In this document: positions 8,462-16,788 of the stretch, in pieces | Layout of the letters: the number at the start of each line of letters is the position of its first letter | Numbering within the stretch: the first letter of the stretch is position 1 | From: Prevotella sp. UBA5387 | Lineage (GTDB): Bacteria; Bacteroidota; Bacteroidia; Bacteroidales; Bacteroidaceae | DNA length: 38,699 nucleotides | Assembly: GCA_002407775.1 (NCBI GenBank) | Contig: DHOP01000014.1 | Coordinates: forward strand, 820-39,518 | Direction: 5' to 3' | The notes under the pieces: generated by a model | Database searches by the model: none | Told to the model about the DNA's origin: nothing | Seen by the model: the letters and a program-made list of their open reading frames with translations, nothing else | Translations under genes and position numbers: made by a program

Positions 8462-9505
8462 CTACCATTGGCTTGCCCAGGCTTCGCGGCTCATGTAAAG
8501 CGCAATGGTCTTGAGCTTCACGTAGTCATAGCTCAAGTACATGAAGCCATGATAATGATTGTCGGTTCCCCAGGAGTTTTTGGCCAAAAAGTATTGGTGT
8601 CCAGCCTTGTCACGAGCCAATCCGCATAGTTCCATCACATGATCATCGGTAGTTCGGTGAGCCTCAAAAGCACGTTGGCGCTGCCGTTGGTCTGGATGGG
8701 AAACACCTGTAGGTAATGAAGCAATGCCCTTAGTAAAGTCGAAACCGGGCTCACAGATATCTCCCTCCCAACAAACAGGATGTCCAGAGCGAATAGCTTG
8801 TAACGTGCGATGCATCAAAGTATCGATAGGCACGTTGAGAAAACTGTCTCGCGACACATTATCGGGTACTTCAAGGACAAACTTCGAGCCAAAGGGATGG
8901 TGTGAAAAACTTGTCAATGACACATATTCTCCAGGCAAGCAGACACTATGCGCAAACTCCAACGGTGTGTATTCGGCTCCAAGCATGAAAACCATCTTGG
9001 GCAAATAGCCAATGTTTTCATCAAAAACATTCTCTAGGTGGCCGTCCAACTGGCGTAGCGAAACGGATGCATGTGCAATCTGTTGTGCCTTGCGACTGAG
9101 TACGCCGTAGTTCACTGGCTGCCTGCTATAATAACTGTCATAGGGCATCGCACCATAAGTCTGCAACAGCCTGATGGCACGCGATGACATACCATGCATG
9201 GCCACATCGTCGGGGTTGTGCGAGAAGAAGTAGCGGGTGGCACCGTCCCTTAGCATCATACGTGCAGGATAGTCAATGGAAAGGTTCACCGAGTCGCCCT
9301 TCATCAGGTGCTCCGACTCAATGGTGGCAAACATCCCATAAAGCCAGCAAAGCGAACTGCTTCCCTGGTTCTTTACGGGAGTGGTCTTGATGACTACCTC
9401 ATTAACAAAAGTATCACCATCCGATGCACCATTCTTTGGCGCTGGACGATCACATGAGACCACCATTAAGAGGGCAACAATTGACAAGCAAACGGACTTC
9501 TTCAT
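8462..9505 (-). CDS. C1B (bleomycin hydrolase/PepC-like) cysteine peptidase, lipoprotein
   Basis: A 347-residue papain-fold peptidase. The N-terminus has a lipobox ending VVSC (Cys18), so the enzyme is probably anchored in an outer or inner membrane facing the periplasm. The catalytic cysteine is Cys53 in NQGSSSLCWLYG, the histidine is His289 in DDHVMELCG and the asparagine is Asn310 in AKNSWGTDN, so the triad is complete. Cytosolic bleomycin hydrolases are about 450 residues, so this is a shortened, exported version of the kind common in Bacteroidota. It is divergent from trhP and has a -7 box 7 nt before its ATG. Confidence 0.88.
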   Translation of the reverse strand: MKKSVCLSIVALLMVVSCDRPAPKNGASDGDTFVNEVVIKTTPVKNQGSSSLCWLYGMFATIESEHLMKGDSVNLSIDYPARMMLRDGATRYFFSHNPDDVAMHGMSSRAIRLLQTYGAMPYDSYYSRQPVNYGVLSRKAQQIAHASVSLRQLDGHLENVFDENIGYLPKMVFMLGAEYTPLEFAHSVCLPGEYVSLTSFSHHPFGSKFVLEVPDNVSRDSFLNVPIDTLMHRTLQAIRSGHPVCWEGDICEPGFDFTKGIASLPTGVSHPDQRQRQRAFEAHRTTDDHVMELCGLARDKAGHQYFLAKNSWGTDNHYHGFMYLSYDYVKLKTIALYMSREAWASQW

Positions 9506-9512
9506 ACAACTG

Positions 9513-9520
9513 CAAAGTTA
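9513..9520 (-). promoter_or_regulatory. -7 promoter box for the C1 peptidase
   Basis: TAACTTTG on the minus strand, 7 nt upstream of the ATG, the same spacing as ribD. No clear -33 element is seen. Confidence 0.55.
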
Positions 9521-9594
9521 CTAAAAAAACGAAACGAAGTACTTGATATGTTGTTTTTTAGACGATTATCAGTTCAGCATATAGTGTTTTTTGC

Positions 9595-9602
9595 TACCTT
9601 TG
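9595..9602 (+). promoter_or_regulatory. -7 promoter box for the U32 gene
   Basis: TACCTTTG matches TAnnTTTG and ends only 4 nt before the ATG at 9607. Transcription should begin at or next to the start codon, implying a leaderless mRNA. Confidence 0.55.
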
Positions 9603-9606
9603 CACC

Positions 9607-10857
9607 ATGAATTGGAAACCAGAGAATTTTGAAATAATGGCTCCCGCAGGTTCGAGGGAGTCGCTTGCCGCTGCCATCAAGGCTGGCACTGATGCTGTTT
9701 ACTTCGGCATCGGGCAGCTCAACATGCGGTCACACAGCGCCAATCACTTTGATATTAATGATCTGCGCGAGATTGCAGAGACCTGCGATGCACATCACAT
9801 CAAGAGCTATCTCACGGTGAACACCATCATCTATGATGAGGACTTGGACACCATGCGACAGATACTCGATGCCGCCAAGGCTGCTGGCGTATCAGCCATC
9901 ATTGGCTCGGACGTTGCCGTGATGAGCTATTGCCGACAGATTGGCTTAGAGGTACATCTGTCCACCCAGCTCAACATCAGCAACGTGGAGGCATTGAAGT
10001 TCTACTCCCAGTTTGCCGATGTGAGCGTGTTGGCGCGCGAGCTCAATATGGACCAAGTGGAACATATCCACGACGAGATCATCAAGCAAAACATCTGTGG
10101 CCCCAACGGACAACCCGTACGCATCGAGATGTTCTGTCATGGCGCACTGTGCATGGCTGTCTCGGGCAAGTGCTACCTCAGTCTGGCTGCCGCCAATCGC
10201 TCCGCCAACCGTGGGGAATGTGTACAGATTTGCCGTCACAGTTATACGGCGACCGACACCCAGACCGGCAACCTGCTTAAGATAGACAACAAATACATCA
10301 TGAGTCCCAAGGACTTGAAGACTGTTCGGTTCGTCGACCGCATGATCAAGGCTGGTGTAAGGGTATTCAAGATAGAAGGGCGTGCTCGTGGACCAGAATA
10401 TGTGCACACCGTGGTAAGCTGCTACAAGGAGGCTATCCAAGCCGTGTGCGACGGAACATTCACCGATGAAAAGAAGGATGAGTGGGACCAACGACTATCC
10501 ACCGTGTTCAACAGAGGGTTCTGGGACGGCTACTATCAGGGTCAGACCATGGGCGAATGGAACAAGGGCTATGGCAACATGGCAACCGAACAAAAGGTGC
10601 TAGTAGGCAAGGTTACCAAGTATTACTCCAATCTTGGCGTGGCCGAGATTGCCGTACAGGCCTCCGACTTCAGTGTTGGCGACCGTCTGCTCATCACTGG
10701 CAATGCCACAGGTGGGATGTATCTAGACTGTAAAGAGATTCGCTACGACCTGAAACCCGTGGAGCATGCCGAACAAGGATGGGTCGTTTCAATCCCCGTA
10801 CCCGAGAAGGTGAGGCCGAATGACAAGTTCTTTAAGATGGTCACAACCAAATCATAG
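9607..10857 (+). CDS. trhP: U32 family protein, TrhP-like tRNA hydroxylation protein
   Basis: A 416-residue member of the U32 'peptidase' family. The N-terminal TIM-barrel-like part begins MAPAGSRESLAAAIKAGTDA, and the family's cysteine-rich signature follows (EMFCHGALCMAVSGKCYLS, then RGECVQICRH). The E. coli relatives TrhP (YegQ) and RlhA act in hydroxylation of tRNA uridine 34 and 23S rRNA, with prephenate as a cofactor source. TrhP is favoured because of the roughly 400-residue length and the C-terminal extension ending near the stop (GDRLLITGNATGG), but RlhA-type function is not excluded. It is preceded by a very close -7 box. Confidence 0.85.
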   Translation: MNWKPENFEIMAPAGSRESLAAAIKAGTDAVYFGIGQLNMRSHSANHFDINDLREIAETCDAHHIKSYLTVNTIIYDEDLDTMRQILDAAKAAGVSAIIGSDVAVMSYCRQIGLEVHLSTQLNISNVEALKFYSQFADVSVLARELNMDQVEHIHDEIIKQNICGPNGQPVRIEMFCHGALCMAVSGKCYLSLAAANRSANRGECVQICRHSYTATDTQTGNLLKIDNKYIMSPKDLKTVRFVDRMIKAGVRVFKIEGRARGPEYVHTVVSCYKEAIQAVCDGTFTDEKKDEWDQRLSTVFNRGFWDGYYQGQTMGEWNKGYGNMATEQKVLVGKVTKYYSNLGVAEIAVQASDFSVGDRLLITGNATGGMYLDCKEIRYDLKPVEHAEQGWVVSIPVPEKVRPNDKFFKMVTTKS

Positions 10858-10933
10858 GCCACAGCCCTACCCATTATCGATGAGGATCCACAGCCAAGAA
10901 GGCAAAATCAATAATATTTAACTGTAGAAAAGA

Positions 10934-11419
10934 ATGATTAGACCGGTTCGCATTCAAGATGCTGAAACTATTTGCCAAATATTGAATTACTACATCAAGA
11001 ATTCTAATTATACGTTTGATACAGCACCCAAAGAGTTGGACCAGATACAGAAGCAGATCGAAGCCTCAATAGGCAAAACTCCATATTTCGTAGAGGAGAA
11101 CGATGGAAAGATTGATGGTTTCTGCTATGTTCATCCTTGGAAAGCAAAGGCTGCTTACTCAAAGACATTCGAAGTGACGGTTTATCTACACCCCTCAGCA
11201 TTAGGAAAGGGCTTGGGGAAACTTATGATGATGAAGCTAATCCAAGAAAGCAAGGCACTGGGCGTTCATGCTTTGATTGCCTGCATCACGGAAGAGAATG
11301 AGAAGAGCTTCCACCTTTTTGAAAGTTTAGGATTCAAGCGAGTGTCTTGTTTTACTCAGGTGGGACAGAAGTTCGGCCGTTGGCTGGGTGTCAGAGACTA
11401 CGAATTAGTCTTGGAATAA
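10934..11419 (+). CDS. GNAT family N-acetyltransferase (phosphinothricin acetyltransferase-like)
   Basis: A 161-residue single-domain acetyltransferase. It opens with the typical IRPVRIQDAETICQILNYYI, and the acetyl-CoA binding loop is in HPSALGKGLGKLMMMKLI (Q/RxxGxG/A type; here GKGLGK). The C-terminal stretch SFHLFESLGFKRV is also characteristic. The layout is like the Pat/MnaT group that acetylates phosphinothricin or methionine derivatives; the real substrate is unknown. It starts a short run with sufE and the methyltransferase. Confidence 0.85.
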   Translation: MIRPVRIQDAETICQILNYYIKNSNYTFDTAPKELDQIQKQIEASIGKTPYFVEENDGKIDGFCYVHPWKAKAAYSKTFEVTVYLHPSALGKGLGKLMMMKLIQESKALGVHALIACITEENEKSFHLFESLGFKRVSCFTQVGQKFGRWLGVRDYELVLE

Positions 11420-11448
11420 TTTAGAAATCAATAAAAAGAAATAGTCGT

Positions 11449-11880
11449 ATGACAATAGATGAACTTCAGAAAGAAGTAATAGAAGACTTTTCCGGTTTCG
11501 ATGACTGGATGGACAAGTACCAAATGCTTATTGATTTGGGCAACGACCTTGATGTGCTGAATGACAAATACAAGACCGAGCAGAACTTGATTGATGGCTG
11601 CCAAAGCCGAGTATGGTTGCAGTGTGACTATGTGGATGGTAAGCTTGTGTTCACCGCAGACAGCGACGCACTCATCGTAAAGGGCATCATTGCTCTGCTC
11701 ATCCGTGTCATCAGCAACCATACACCGCAGGAAATCCTGGATTCCGACTTCTATTTCATCGAAAAGATCGGCTTGCGTGAGCACCTCTCACCTACACGTA
11801 GCAATGGTCTTGTGTCCATGATCAAACAAATAAAGGCATATGCCCTGACTTACAAAATTAAGGAACAGGAGCAGAAATAA
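11449..11880 (+). CDS. sufE: SufE family sulfur acceptor protein
   Basis: SufE takes persulfide sulfur from the cysteine desulfurase SufS and passes it on for iron-sulphur cluster assembly. The protein has 143 residues, a typical length. The acceptor cysteine is Cys51 in NLIDGCQSRVWL, and the C-terminal SPTRSNGLVSMI also fits the family. No other suf genes are in the window. Confidence 0.92.
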   Translation: MTIDELQKEVIEDFSGFDDWMDKYQMLIDLGNDLDVLNDKYKTEQNLIDGCQSRVWLQCDYVDGKLVFTADSDALIVKGIIALLIRVISNHTPQEILDSDFYFIEKIGLREHLSPTRSNGLVSMIKQIKAYALTYKIKEQEQK

Positions 11881-11919
11881 GCTGTCAGGATATTAGTCAT
11901 ATAAACACATACCTAGCCC

Positions 11920-12501
11920 ATGCGTAAGCTGAGAACTATAGAGATGAACCGATTATCGGTAGAAGAGTTTCGTGAAGCCGACAAGTTACCGCTCATCGTG
12001 GTACTCGACGATGTACGAAGCCTCTACAATGTAGGTTCTGTTTTCCGCACCTGCGATGCCTTTCGCGTGGAGGCCGTCTACCTTTGTGGAATCACAGCAT
12101 GCCCTCCCAATGCCGAGATTCATAAGACAGCGCTTGGTGGCGAGGATTCGGTAACTTGGCAATACTTCAAGAATACTGCGGATGCCGTAAAACAGTTGCA
12201 CGATAATGGTTACTTTGTCTACAGCATAGAACAAGTGGAAGGCTCCACCAAACTACAAAACTTGAACACCCTCCTATCCCCAACGAACACTTCTTTAACA
12301 CCTGACACCCAACACCTAACGCCTAATACCAAACACGCCGTCATCTTTGGCAACGAAGTGAAAGGAGTTAAGCAACATGTGGTCGACATGTCCGATGATT
12401 GCTTGGAGATACCTCAATTTGGCACAAAGCACTCTCTCAACGTCAGCGTCACAGCGGGTATAGTTATCTGGGAGTTCTGTAAGGCGATGCTGACCAAATG
12501 A
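11920..12501 (+). CDS. SpoU/TrmH-type RNA 2'-O-methyltransferase with a repeat-derived insertion
   Basis: A 193-residue SPOUT (trefoil-knot) methyltransferase. The three motifs are visible: LDDVRSLYNVGSVFRTCDA (motif 1), VIFGNEVKGV (motif 2) and LEIPQFG...SLNVSVTAGI (motif 3). The target RNA (tRNA or rRNA ribose) cannot be assigned. Between the strand ending SIEQVEGSTKLQ and motif 2 there is an unusual low-complexity stretch of about 24 residues containing LTPDTQH and LTPNTKH, which is encoded by a 7-nt tandem repeat (listed separately). The reading frame is kept across it. Confidence 0.88.
   Translation: MRKLRTIEMNRLSVEEFREADKLPLIVVLDDVRSLYNVGSVFRTCDAFRVEAVYLCGITACPPNAEIHKTALGGEDSVTWQYFKNTADAVKQLHDNGYFVYSIEQVEGSTKLQNLNTLLSPTNTSLTPDTQHLTPNTKHAVIFGNEVKGVKQHVVDMSDDCLEIPQFGTKHSLNVSVTAGIVIWEFCKAMLTK
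12297..12338 (+). repeat. Heptanucleotide tandem repeat inside the methyltransferase gene
   Basis: Six successive 7-nt units read AACACCT, GACACCC, AACACCT, AACGCCT, AATACCA, AACACGC. Three units make 21 nt, so the array encodes a 7-residue period (LTPDTQH, LTPNTKH) and can change by three units without a frameshift. Confidence 0.75.
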
Positions 12502-12626
12502 CCTCACCCCATCTTATTGCCTAACGCCAAACTCATTCGGTGGTTTGACTTTACTCTGTTCGGGGCTTTGGCAATTCTTCGCCTATCCTATTTCATCATT
12601 TTGTCGCCTTAGAGGTATATACAATA

Positions 12627-12658
12627 ATAGGGTGTATCCACGCATGGATACACCCTAT
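12627..12658. terminator. Bidirectional hairpin terminator
   Basis: A perfect 14-bp stem (ATAGGGTGTATCCA with its complement) closes a 4-nt CGCA loop. It lies between the convergent ends of the methyltransferase gene and sucD and is well placed to end transcription from both sides. No strong U tract follows on either strand, which is common in this phylum. Confidence 0.8.
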
Positions 12659-12679
12659 ATTATGTTATTTCCTTCTCGT

Positions 12680-13552
12680 TTACTTTCCTAACTGCTTCTT
12701 GAGCAACTCTGGGATCTCACGCGTCTCCTTGGCAACAGGCACTCCCACAGCCTCGAAAGCTGCGACCTTGCCAGCTGCCGAGCCTGATCCACCAGAGATA
12801 ATGGCACCGGCATGCCCCATCTGTTTGCCCGGAGGAGCCTGGCGACCAGAGATAAACACGGCTACAGGCTTGGTGACATGCTCCTTGATAAACTTCGCGG
12901 CACGTTCTTCCGCATCACCACCAATCTCGCCAATCATGGCGATGGAGTCGGTCTCTGGATCGTCCTGGAACATCTGCAACAGGTCTTCGAAATAGAGGCC
13001 CACCACGGGATCACCACCCACGCCAACGGCAGTGGACTGTCCGAGACCGGCATCGGTAAGGCTCTTCACCACCTCGTAGGTCAACGTGCCACTGCGACTG
13101 ATGACGCCAGTGTATCCTTTCTTGAAGACATTGGTAGGCATAATGCCCACCATGCTTTCCTCTGGGGAGATCAAGCCCGGACAGTTGGGGCCTATGACCT
13201 GCACACCCCGAATCTTGGCATAGCGTTGTACAGTGACGGCATCGAGCACAGGCACGCCCTCAGTGATGCATACCATGAGTTTGACACCACTGTCGATGGC
13301 CTCAAGCATGGCATCCTTGGCAAATGCCGCGGGCACAAAAATCACGGAGGTATTGGCTCCAGTAGCAGCCACGGCATCCTTCACCGTATTGAAAACAGGT
13401 ATGCCAGCCACTTCCTGACCAGCCTTTCCGGGGGATGTGCCGCCCACTACCTGCGTTCCATATTCCTTCATCTTGGCAGCATGGAAACTGCCGTCACGTC
13501 CAGTAATGCCCTGAACGATGACCTTAGTATCTTTGTTTATTAGTATACTCAT
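12680..13552 (-). CDS. sucD: Succinyl-CoA ligase, alpha subunit
   Basis: Subunit that carries the phosphohistidine in the ADP- or GDP-forming succinyl-CoA synthetase of the TCA cycle. The protein has 290 residues with an N-terminal CoA-binding Rossmann domain (VIVQGITGRDGSFHA, then the GGTSPGKAG stretch) and the phosphorylated histidine in KQMGHAGAIISGGSGSA. The frame is open 42 bp upstream of the ATG at 13552, but MSILINKDTKVIVQG is the usual N-terminus. It follows sucC on the same strand with an 86-nt gap, and the two subunits form one enzyme. Confidence 0.96.
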   Translation of the reverse strand: MSILINKDTKVIVQGITGRDGSFHAAKMKEYGTQVVGGTSPGKAGQEVAGIPVFNTVKDAVAATGANTSVIFVPAAFAKDAMLEAIDSGVKLMVCITEGVPVLDAVTVQRYAKIRGVQVIGPNCPGLISPEESMVGIMPTNVFKKGYTGVISRSGTLTYEVVKSLTDAGLGQSTAVGVGGDPVVGLYFEDLLQMFQDDPETDSIAMIGEIGGDAEERAAKFIKEHVTKPVAVFISGRQAPPGKQMGHAGAIISGGSGSAAGKVAAFEAVGVPVAKETREIPELLKKQLGK

Positions 13553-13638
13553 CTTTGTTTCACTTTTATTTAATTCATAATTCCAAATGCGCAATGAATT
13601 CTTGCAAACACGCCACTCATATAATTACGAATTATGGA

Positions 13639-14787
13639 TTAATGAAGGTTATGAATTTTACTTAGTTCTACAGCCTTATGTCCAGCCTCCGCCATGCTCG
13701 TGGCCACTGTGAAACGTGAACCCTTGAGGATTTCTCGGCCCTCCGTCTCATTCGTTCCAGTGAGACGAATAACAATAGGAACATCTGTCTCCAGAATTTT
13801 AAAGGCTTCAATAAGTCCCCTTGCCACGTCATCACAGCGAGTGATACCTCCAAAGATATTGATGAGCACCGTCTTCACATGCTTGTCTGCCAGCAATAGC
13901 GTCATCGCATCCACGATCTTCTCAGGATTGGAACTGCCACCGATATCGAGGAAGTTGGCGGGTTCGCCACCATAGAGCTTGATCATGTCCATCGTAGCCA
14001 TGGCCAATCCGGCACCGTTGACCATGCAACCGATGTCGCCACCGAGGTTCACATAACTGAATCCCTTGTCCTTGGCATCGCGCTCCTTGCGCTCATCGAG
14101 CGTGGGGTCAAACATCTCAGCCACATCGGGGTGACGGAACAATGCATTATCATCGAATGTCATCTTTGCATCGATGGCCTTCAGCGTGCCGTCCGACAAC
14201 TGTACCAGTGGGTTGATCTCCACGAGGGAGGCATCCTTTTCGATGAAGAGACGATATAAATTCTTAAAGATCTTCATGGCCTGCTTTACCTGTGCCATGT
14301 CATCAAACAACTTAAACGCCGCCTCGCGCGCCATGAAGTCACTCATCCCAACGATTGAATCAATGACAACCTTGGCTATTTTCTCTGGCGACTCCTTGGC
14401 CACCTGTTCGATGTCCATGCCACCTGAGCGGCTCAACATCATCATAGGCTGTTTTGACTGTCGATCCACGAGGATGCTCACATAATATTCCGAAACGATG
14501 TCTACGGCCTCACTCACGAGTACTTTGGTTACCGTAAAACCCTTGATGTCCATCCCTAGTATAGCCTCAGCATGCTGTCGAATCTCAGCCTCGTTGCTGC
14601 CAACCTTCACGCCGCCAGCCTTTCCGCGTCCGCCCGTATGCACCTGAGCCTTTACCACGGCCTTTGTTCCACCCAATTTTTTGTAGGCTTCCACCGCCTC
14701 GTCTGCCGTAGTGCACAACACGTGCTTATCTACGGACACGCCATAGCGCTCGAAGAAGCCCTTCGCTTGGAATTCATGTACCTTCAT
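13639..14787 (-). CDS. sucC: Succinyl-CoA ligase, beta subunit
   Basis: ATP-grasp subunit of succinyl-CoA synthetase. The protein has 382 residues starting MKVHEFQAKGFFERYGV, the standard N-terminus; the longer open frame to 14829 is rejected because a -7 box falls inside it. Nucleotide-binding and subunit-contact segments are visible, including VKAQVHTGGRGKAGGVK, LVEINPLVQLSDG and ANFLDIGGSSNPEK. It is first in a sucCD operon. Confidence 0.96.
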   Translation of the reverse strand: MKVHEFQAKGFFERYGVSVDKHVLCTTADEAVEAYKKLGGTKAVVKAQVHTGGRGKAGGVKVGSNEAEIRQHAEAILGMDIKGFTVTKVLVSEAVDIVSEYYVSILVDRQSKQPMMMLSRSGGMDIEQVAKESPEKIAKVVIDSIVGMSDFMAREAAFKLFDDMAQVKQAMKIFKNLYRLFIEKDASLVEINPLVQLSDGTLKAIDAKMTFDDNALFRHPDVAEMFDPTLDERKERDAKDKGFSYVNLGGDIGCMVNGAGLAMATMDMIKLYGGEPANFLDIGGSSNPEKIVDAMTLLLADKHVKTVLINIFGGITRCDDVARGLIEAFKILETDVPIVIRLTGTNETEGREILKGSRFTVATSMAEAGHKAVELSKIHNLH

Positions 14788-14826
14788 AGTAATAAAAATA
14801 ATAGTGTAAAAGTTTAACTCTGTTCG

Positions 14827-14834
14827 CAAAAGTA
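14827..14834 (-). promoter_or_regulatory. -7 promoter box for sucCD
   Basis: TACTTTTG on the minus strand, 39 nt before the sucC ATG, matches TAnnTTTG. The -33 element is not obvious. Confidence 0.5.
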
Positions 14835-15022
14835 CAAAATAATTTTATCTATCAATACGGTAAGAACAGAAAATCATTCCCATAAACCACGAAATCATTG
14901 ATAAATTCCTTATTTATTTGAATATACTTAAGAATAATGCATTATTATGCCAAAAAGCACTTTAATACTTAATAAAGATTTAGATACTAATACTGGAACT
15001 ACATTCTCAACAAAGCTAATTA

Positions 15023-15901
15023 TTAATCCTTATAATTAGATGGATTCGAAATGTTTGACCTGTATTGTTGAGGAGTGAGTCTGGTAATCTTCTTAAACAC
15101 ACGATTGAAATAAGTATGATCATCATAGCCTAATGATTCGGCCACGTTTTTAATCGGTAAATCAGAAGTAACCAGCATCAATTCTGCTTTCTCAATCTTC
15201 ATCTGGGTAATAAATACATTAGGCGTAACATTCATTTCTTGCTTGAAGATACGGATTAAATTATCCTTGGACATAAAAGCGATTTCAGCAAGAGTTGATA
15301 ATTTCAGAGGCTTAGTGATATTATGTCGAATGTACCTAAGAACGTTCTGGATACGATCATCCTTAACGTTACTTTTAGGCATTGAATTTTTCATAAACCT
15401 TGAGATAAGAATATAAATGATTCCTCGAGACTCCGTTTTGTCACAAAATGGACGTCGCAAGTTCATTTGAATATTGTTAAGAAGTGTCTGATTATTATCA
15501 TAGCTATTAGGGTTGGAAGCTGGAAGTCTTAGGAATGGGTTAATTTCACATAGTCGTTTCAGAAGTTGCTCGTCGATAACTGATGCATTGACTTCAGTAG
15601 GAAATATCAGATCATCCATCATACCGCCAAAATTATTATCGTTTTCGAAGATATGAAGGTAATAATGGCAGAATAATCCGTCGCACCTATAACTATGATT
15701 CGTATAGGGAGGGATAAAGTATAAATGATTAGGTGTAAGACTGATAACCTGTTCTCCAATAATGACTTTGGCTTCCCCTTCAGTCACTAAATATAGACGT
15801 GCGAACGGACTACGTACTTCTTTCCAATTCCAGTCTGCATGATGTTTTGCGAAGCCAACATTTAAGGTTAATAGATGTAGTTGGTCAATAGAATAGTTCA
15901 T
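15023..15901 (-). CDS. AraC family transcriptional regulator of the adjacent sus-like locus
   Basis: A 292-residue soluble regulator. The N-terminal part (about 1-140) has the beta-rich cupin-like arrangement of AraC sensor domains (GEAKVIIGEQVISLTPNHLY). The C-terminal part has the two helix-turn-helix units of the HTH_18 domain (LSTLAEIAFMSKDNLIRIFK and PIKNVAESLGYDDHTYFNRV, closing with TRLTPQQYRS). The frame is open to 15949, but MNYSIDQLHLL at 15901 fits the domain start. It is transcribed away from susC, across an 887-bp gap. A sugar-sensing activator of the locus is the natural inference; the ligand is unknown. Confidence 0.88.
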   Translation of the reverse strand: MNYSIDQLHLLTLNVGFAKHHADWNWKEVRSPFARLYLVTEGEAKVIIGEQVISLTPNHLYFIPPYTNHSYRCDGLFCHYYLHIFENDNNFGGMMDDLIFPTEVNASVIDEQLLKRLCEINPFLRLPASNPNSYDNNQTLLNNIQMNLRRPFCDKTESRGIIYILISRFMKNSMPKSNVKDDRIQNVLRYIRHNITKPLKLSTLAEIAFMSKDNLIRIFKQEMNVTPNVFITQMKIEKAELMLVTSDLPIKNVAESLGYDDHTYFNRVFKKITRLTPQQYRSNISNPSNYKD

Positions 15902-16097
15902 AGCTAAAACATTTTTTGCAAAGAAAATAAAAATTCTGATAGTGTCCAATTGATTTGGGATATTTTTCTATTGTGATGACGATATTTTACTATCAAATAT
16001 ATATAATGAAAATAATGTTTCCATGGGAAACCCTGCGATATGAATACTATTATGCCGTAAATTATAGCCATAATATCATTCATGAACAGAACTTAGT

Positions 16098-16256
16098 TCA
16101 GTTGATATTTTTGAAAAGTAATTGTTCAGAAAGTTTGTTGTCAGCATAAGTAAATCCTACGCAACACTCTCGTTTAAACCAGGCATTGATATAGCGTAGC
16201 AAGAAATAGATGAGAGCAGTTGCCGCATCGTCAAAACACAATAAGATTCTGGAACT
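16098..16256 (-). pseudogene. Possible decayed coding fragment
   Basis: The minus strand is open for about 52 codons without an ATG and reads with protein-like composition, for example FDDAATALIYFLLRYINAWF followed by KRECCVGFTYADNKL. This looks like the 3' end of a lost gene. I do not recognise the family; a transposase remnant is a guess. Confidence 0.25.
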
Positions 16257-16630
16257 TTAATAGATGCAAAAGAAGTAAGCCCAATTGTCTAATAGTTGAT
16301 TTGAATCTCATATATCACTACTCTTCAGTTACTTACTGATAAGCTAAACCATTCTAAAGCGCTATGGAAGACTTTTTTTCTTAATATTATATCATTCCGA
16401 ATCAGCTTGACGTTTAGCAAAACATTAGTATATGCGACTATCATATAATTATTACTGTTCAATAATAAATCATCAATAAAAGTCCGTTTCTAATTCAGCG
16501 AACTCTATCAAAGTTTCCTTAACAGGAAGAATATTGAATTCAGTAACGACCTGAATTCACGCAAGACATTTTTATTACTTGAATATTTAAGAATCTCATT
16601 TTCTCAACTATGATATATTATAATTGAAAA

Positions 16631-16692
16631 TCGATATTGTCCTATTGATTTAAAGAATTATTCGCTTTTTGGAAGACCATGTCGATATTGTC
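16631..16692 (+). promoter_or_regulatory. Paired direct repeats upstream of susC, candidate regulator sites
   Basis: TCGATATTGTC occurs exactly at 16631-16641 and 16682-16692, 51 bp apart start to start (close to five helical turns). They end about 45 bp before the susC -7 box, a plausible position for an AraC-type activator. Confidence 0.35.
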
Positions 16693-16737
16693 AACTAGAA
16701 TGCCGAATTATTATTTCTAATACAATACTTGTTTACA

Positions 16738-16745
16738 TATTTTTG
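16738..16745 (+). promoter_or_regulatory. -7 box for the susC operon
   Basis: TATTTTTG matches TAnnTTTG, 43 nt before the susC ATG. There is no good -33 element, which would suit an activator-dependent promoter. Confidence 0.4.
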
Positions 16746-16788
16746 AATCACAAAGATCTTTTATACTATAAATTAAACAATCAATCAC

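Larger units (their letters stand above)
15902..16788. other. Long AT-rich divergent intergenic region upstream of susC
   Basis: No convincing intact gene is present. A 64-codon frame at 15955-16149 has no recognisable features. The region holds a weak coding-like remnant on the minus strand (16098-16256), a pair of 11-bp direct repeats and a -7 box near susC, all listed separately. Confidence 0.6.

Noticed and set aside
9946..10491. 181-codon open frame on the minus strand
   Set aside because: Shadow of the U32 gene, whose cysteine signature is in the plus frame.
12812..13543. 243-codon open frame on the plus strand
   Set aside because: It lies wholly antisense to sucD, which has clear motifs; the open frame follows from codon bias.
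15947..15961. 15-base match CCAATTGATTTGGGA shared with 18125-18139 inside susC
   Set aside because: One match of this size between an AT-rich promoter region and a coding sequence may be chance, and neither context suggests a function.
15955..16149. 64-codon plus-strand frame in the susC upstream region
   Set aside because: No promoter, no recognisable features, very AT-rich. It overlaps the weak remnant on the other strand.
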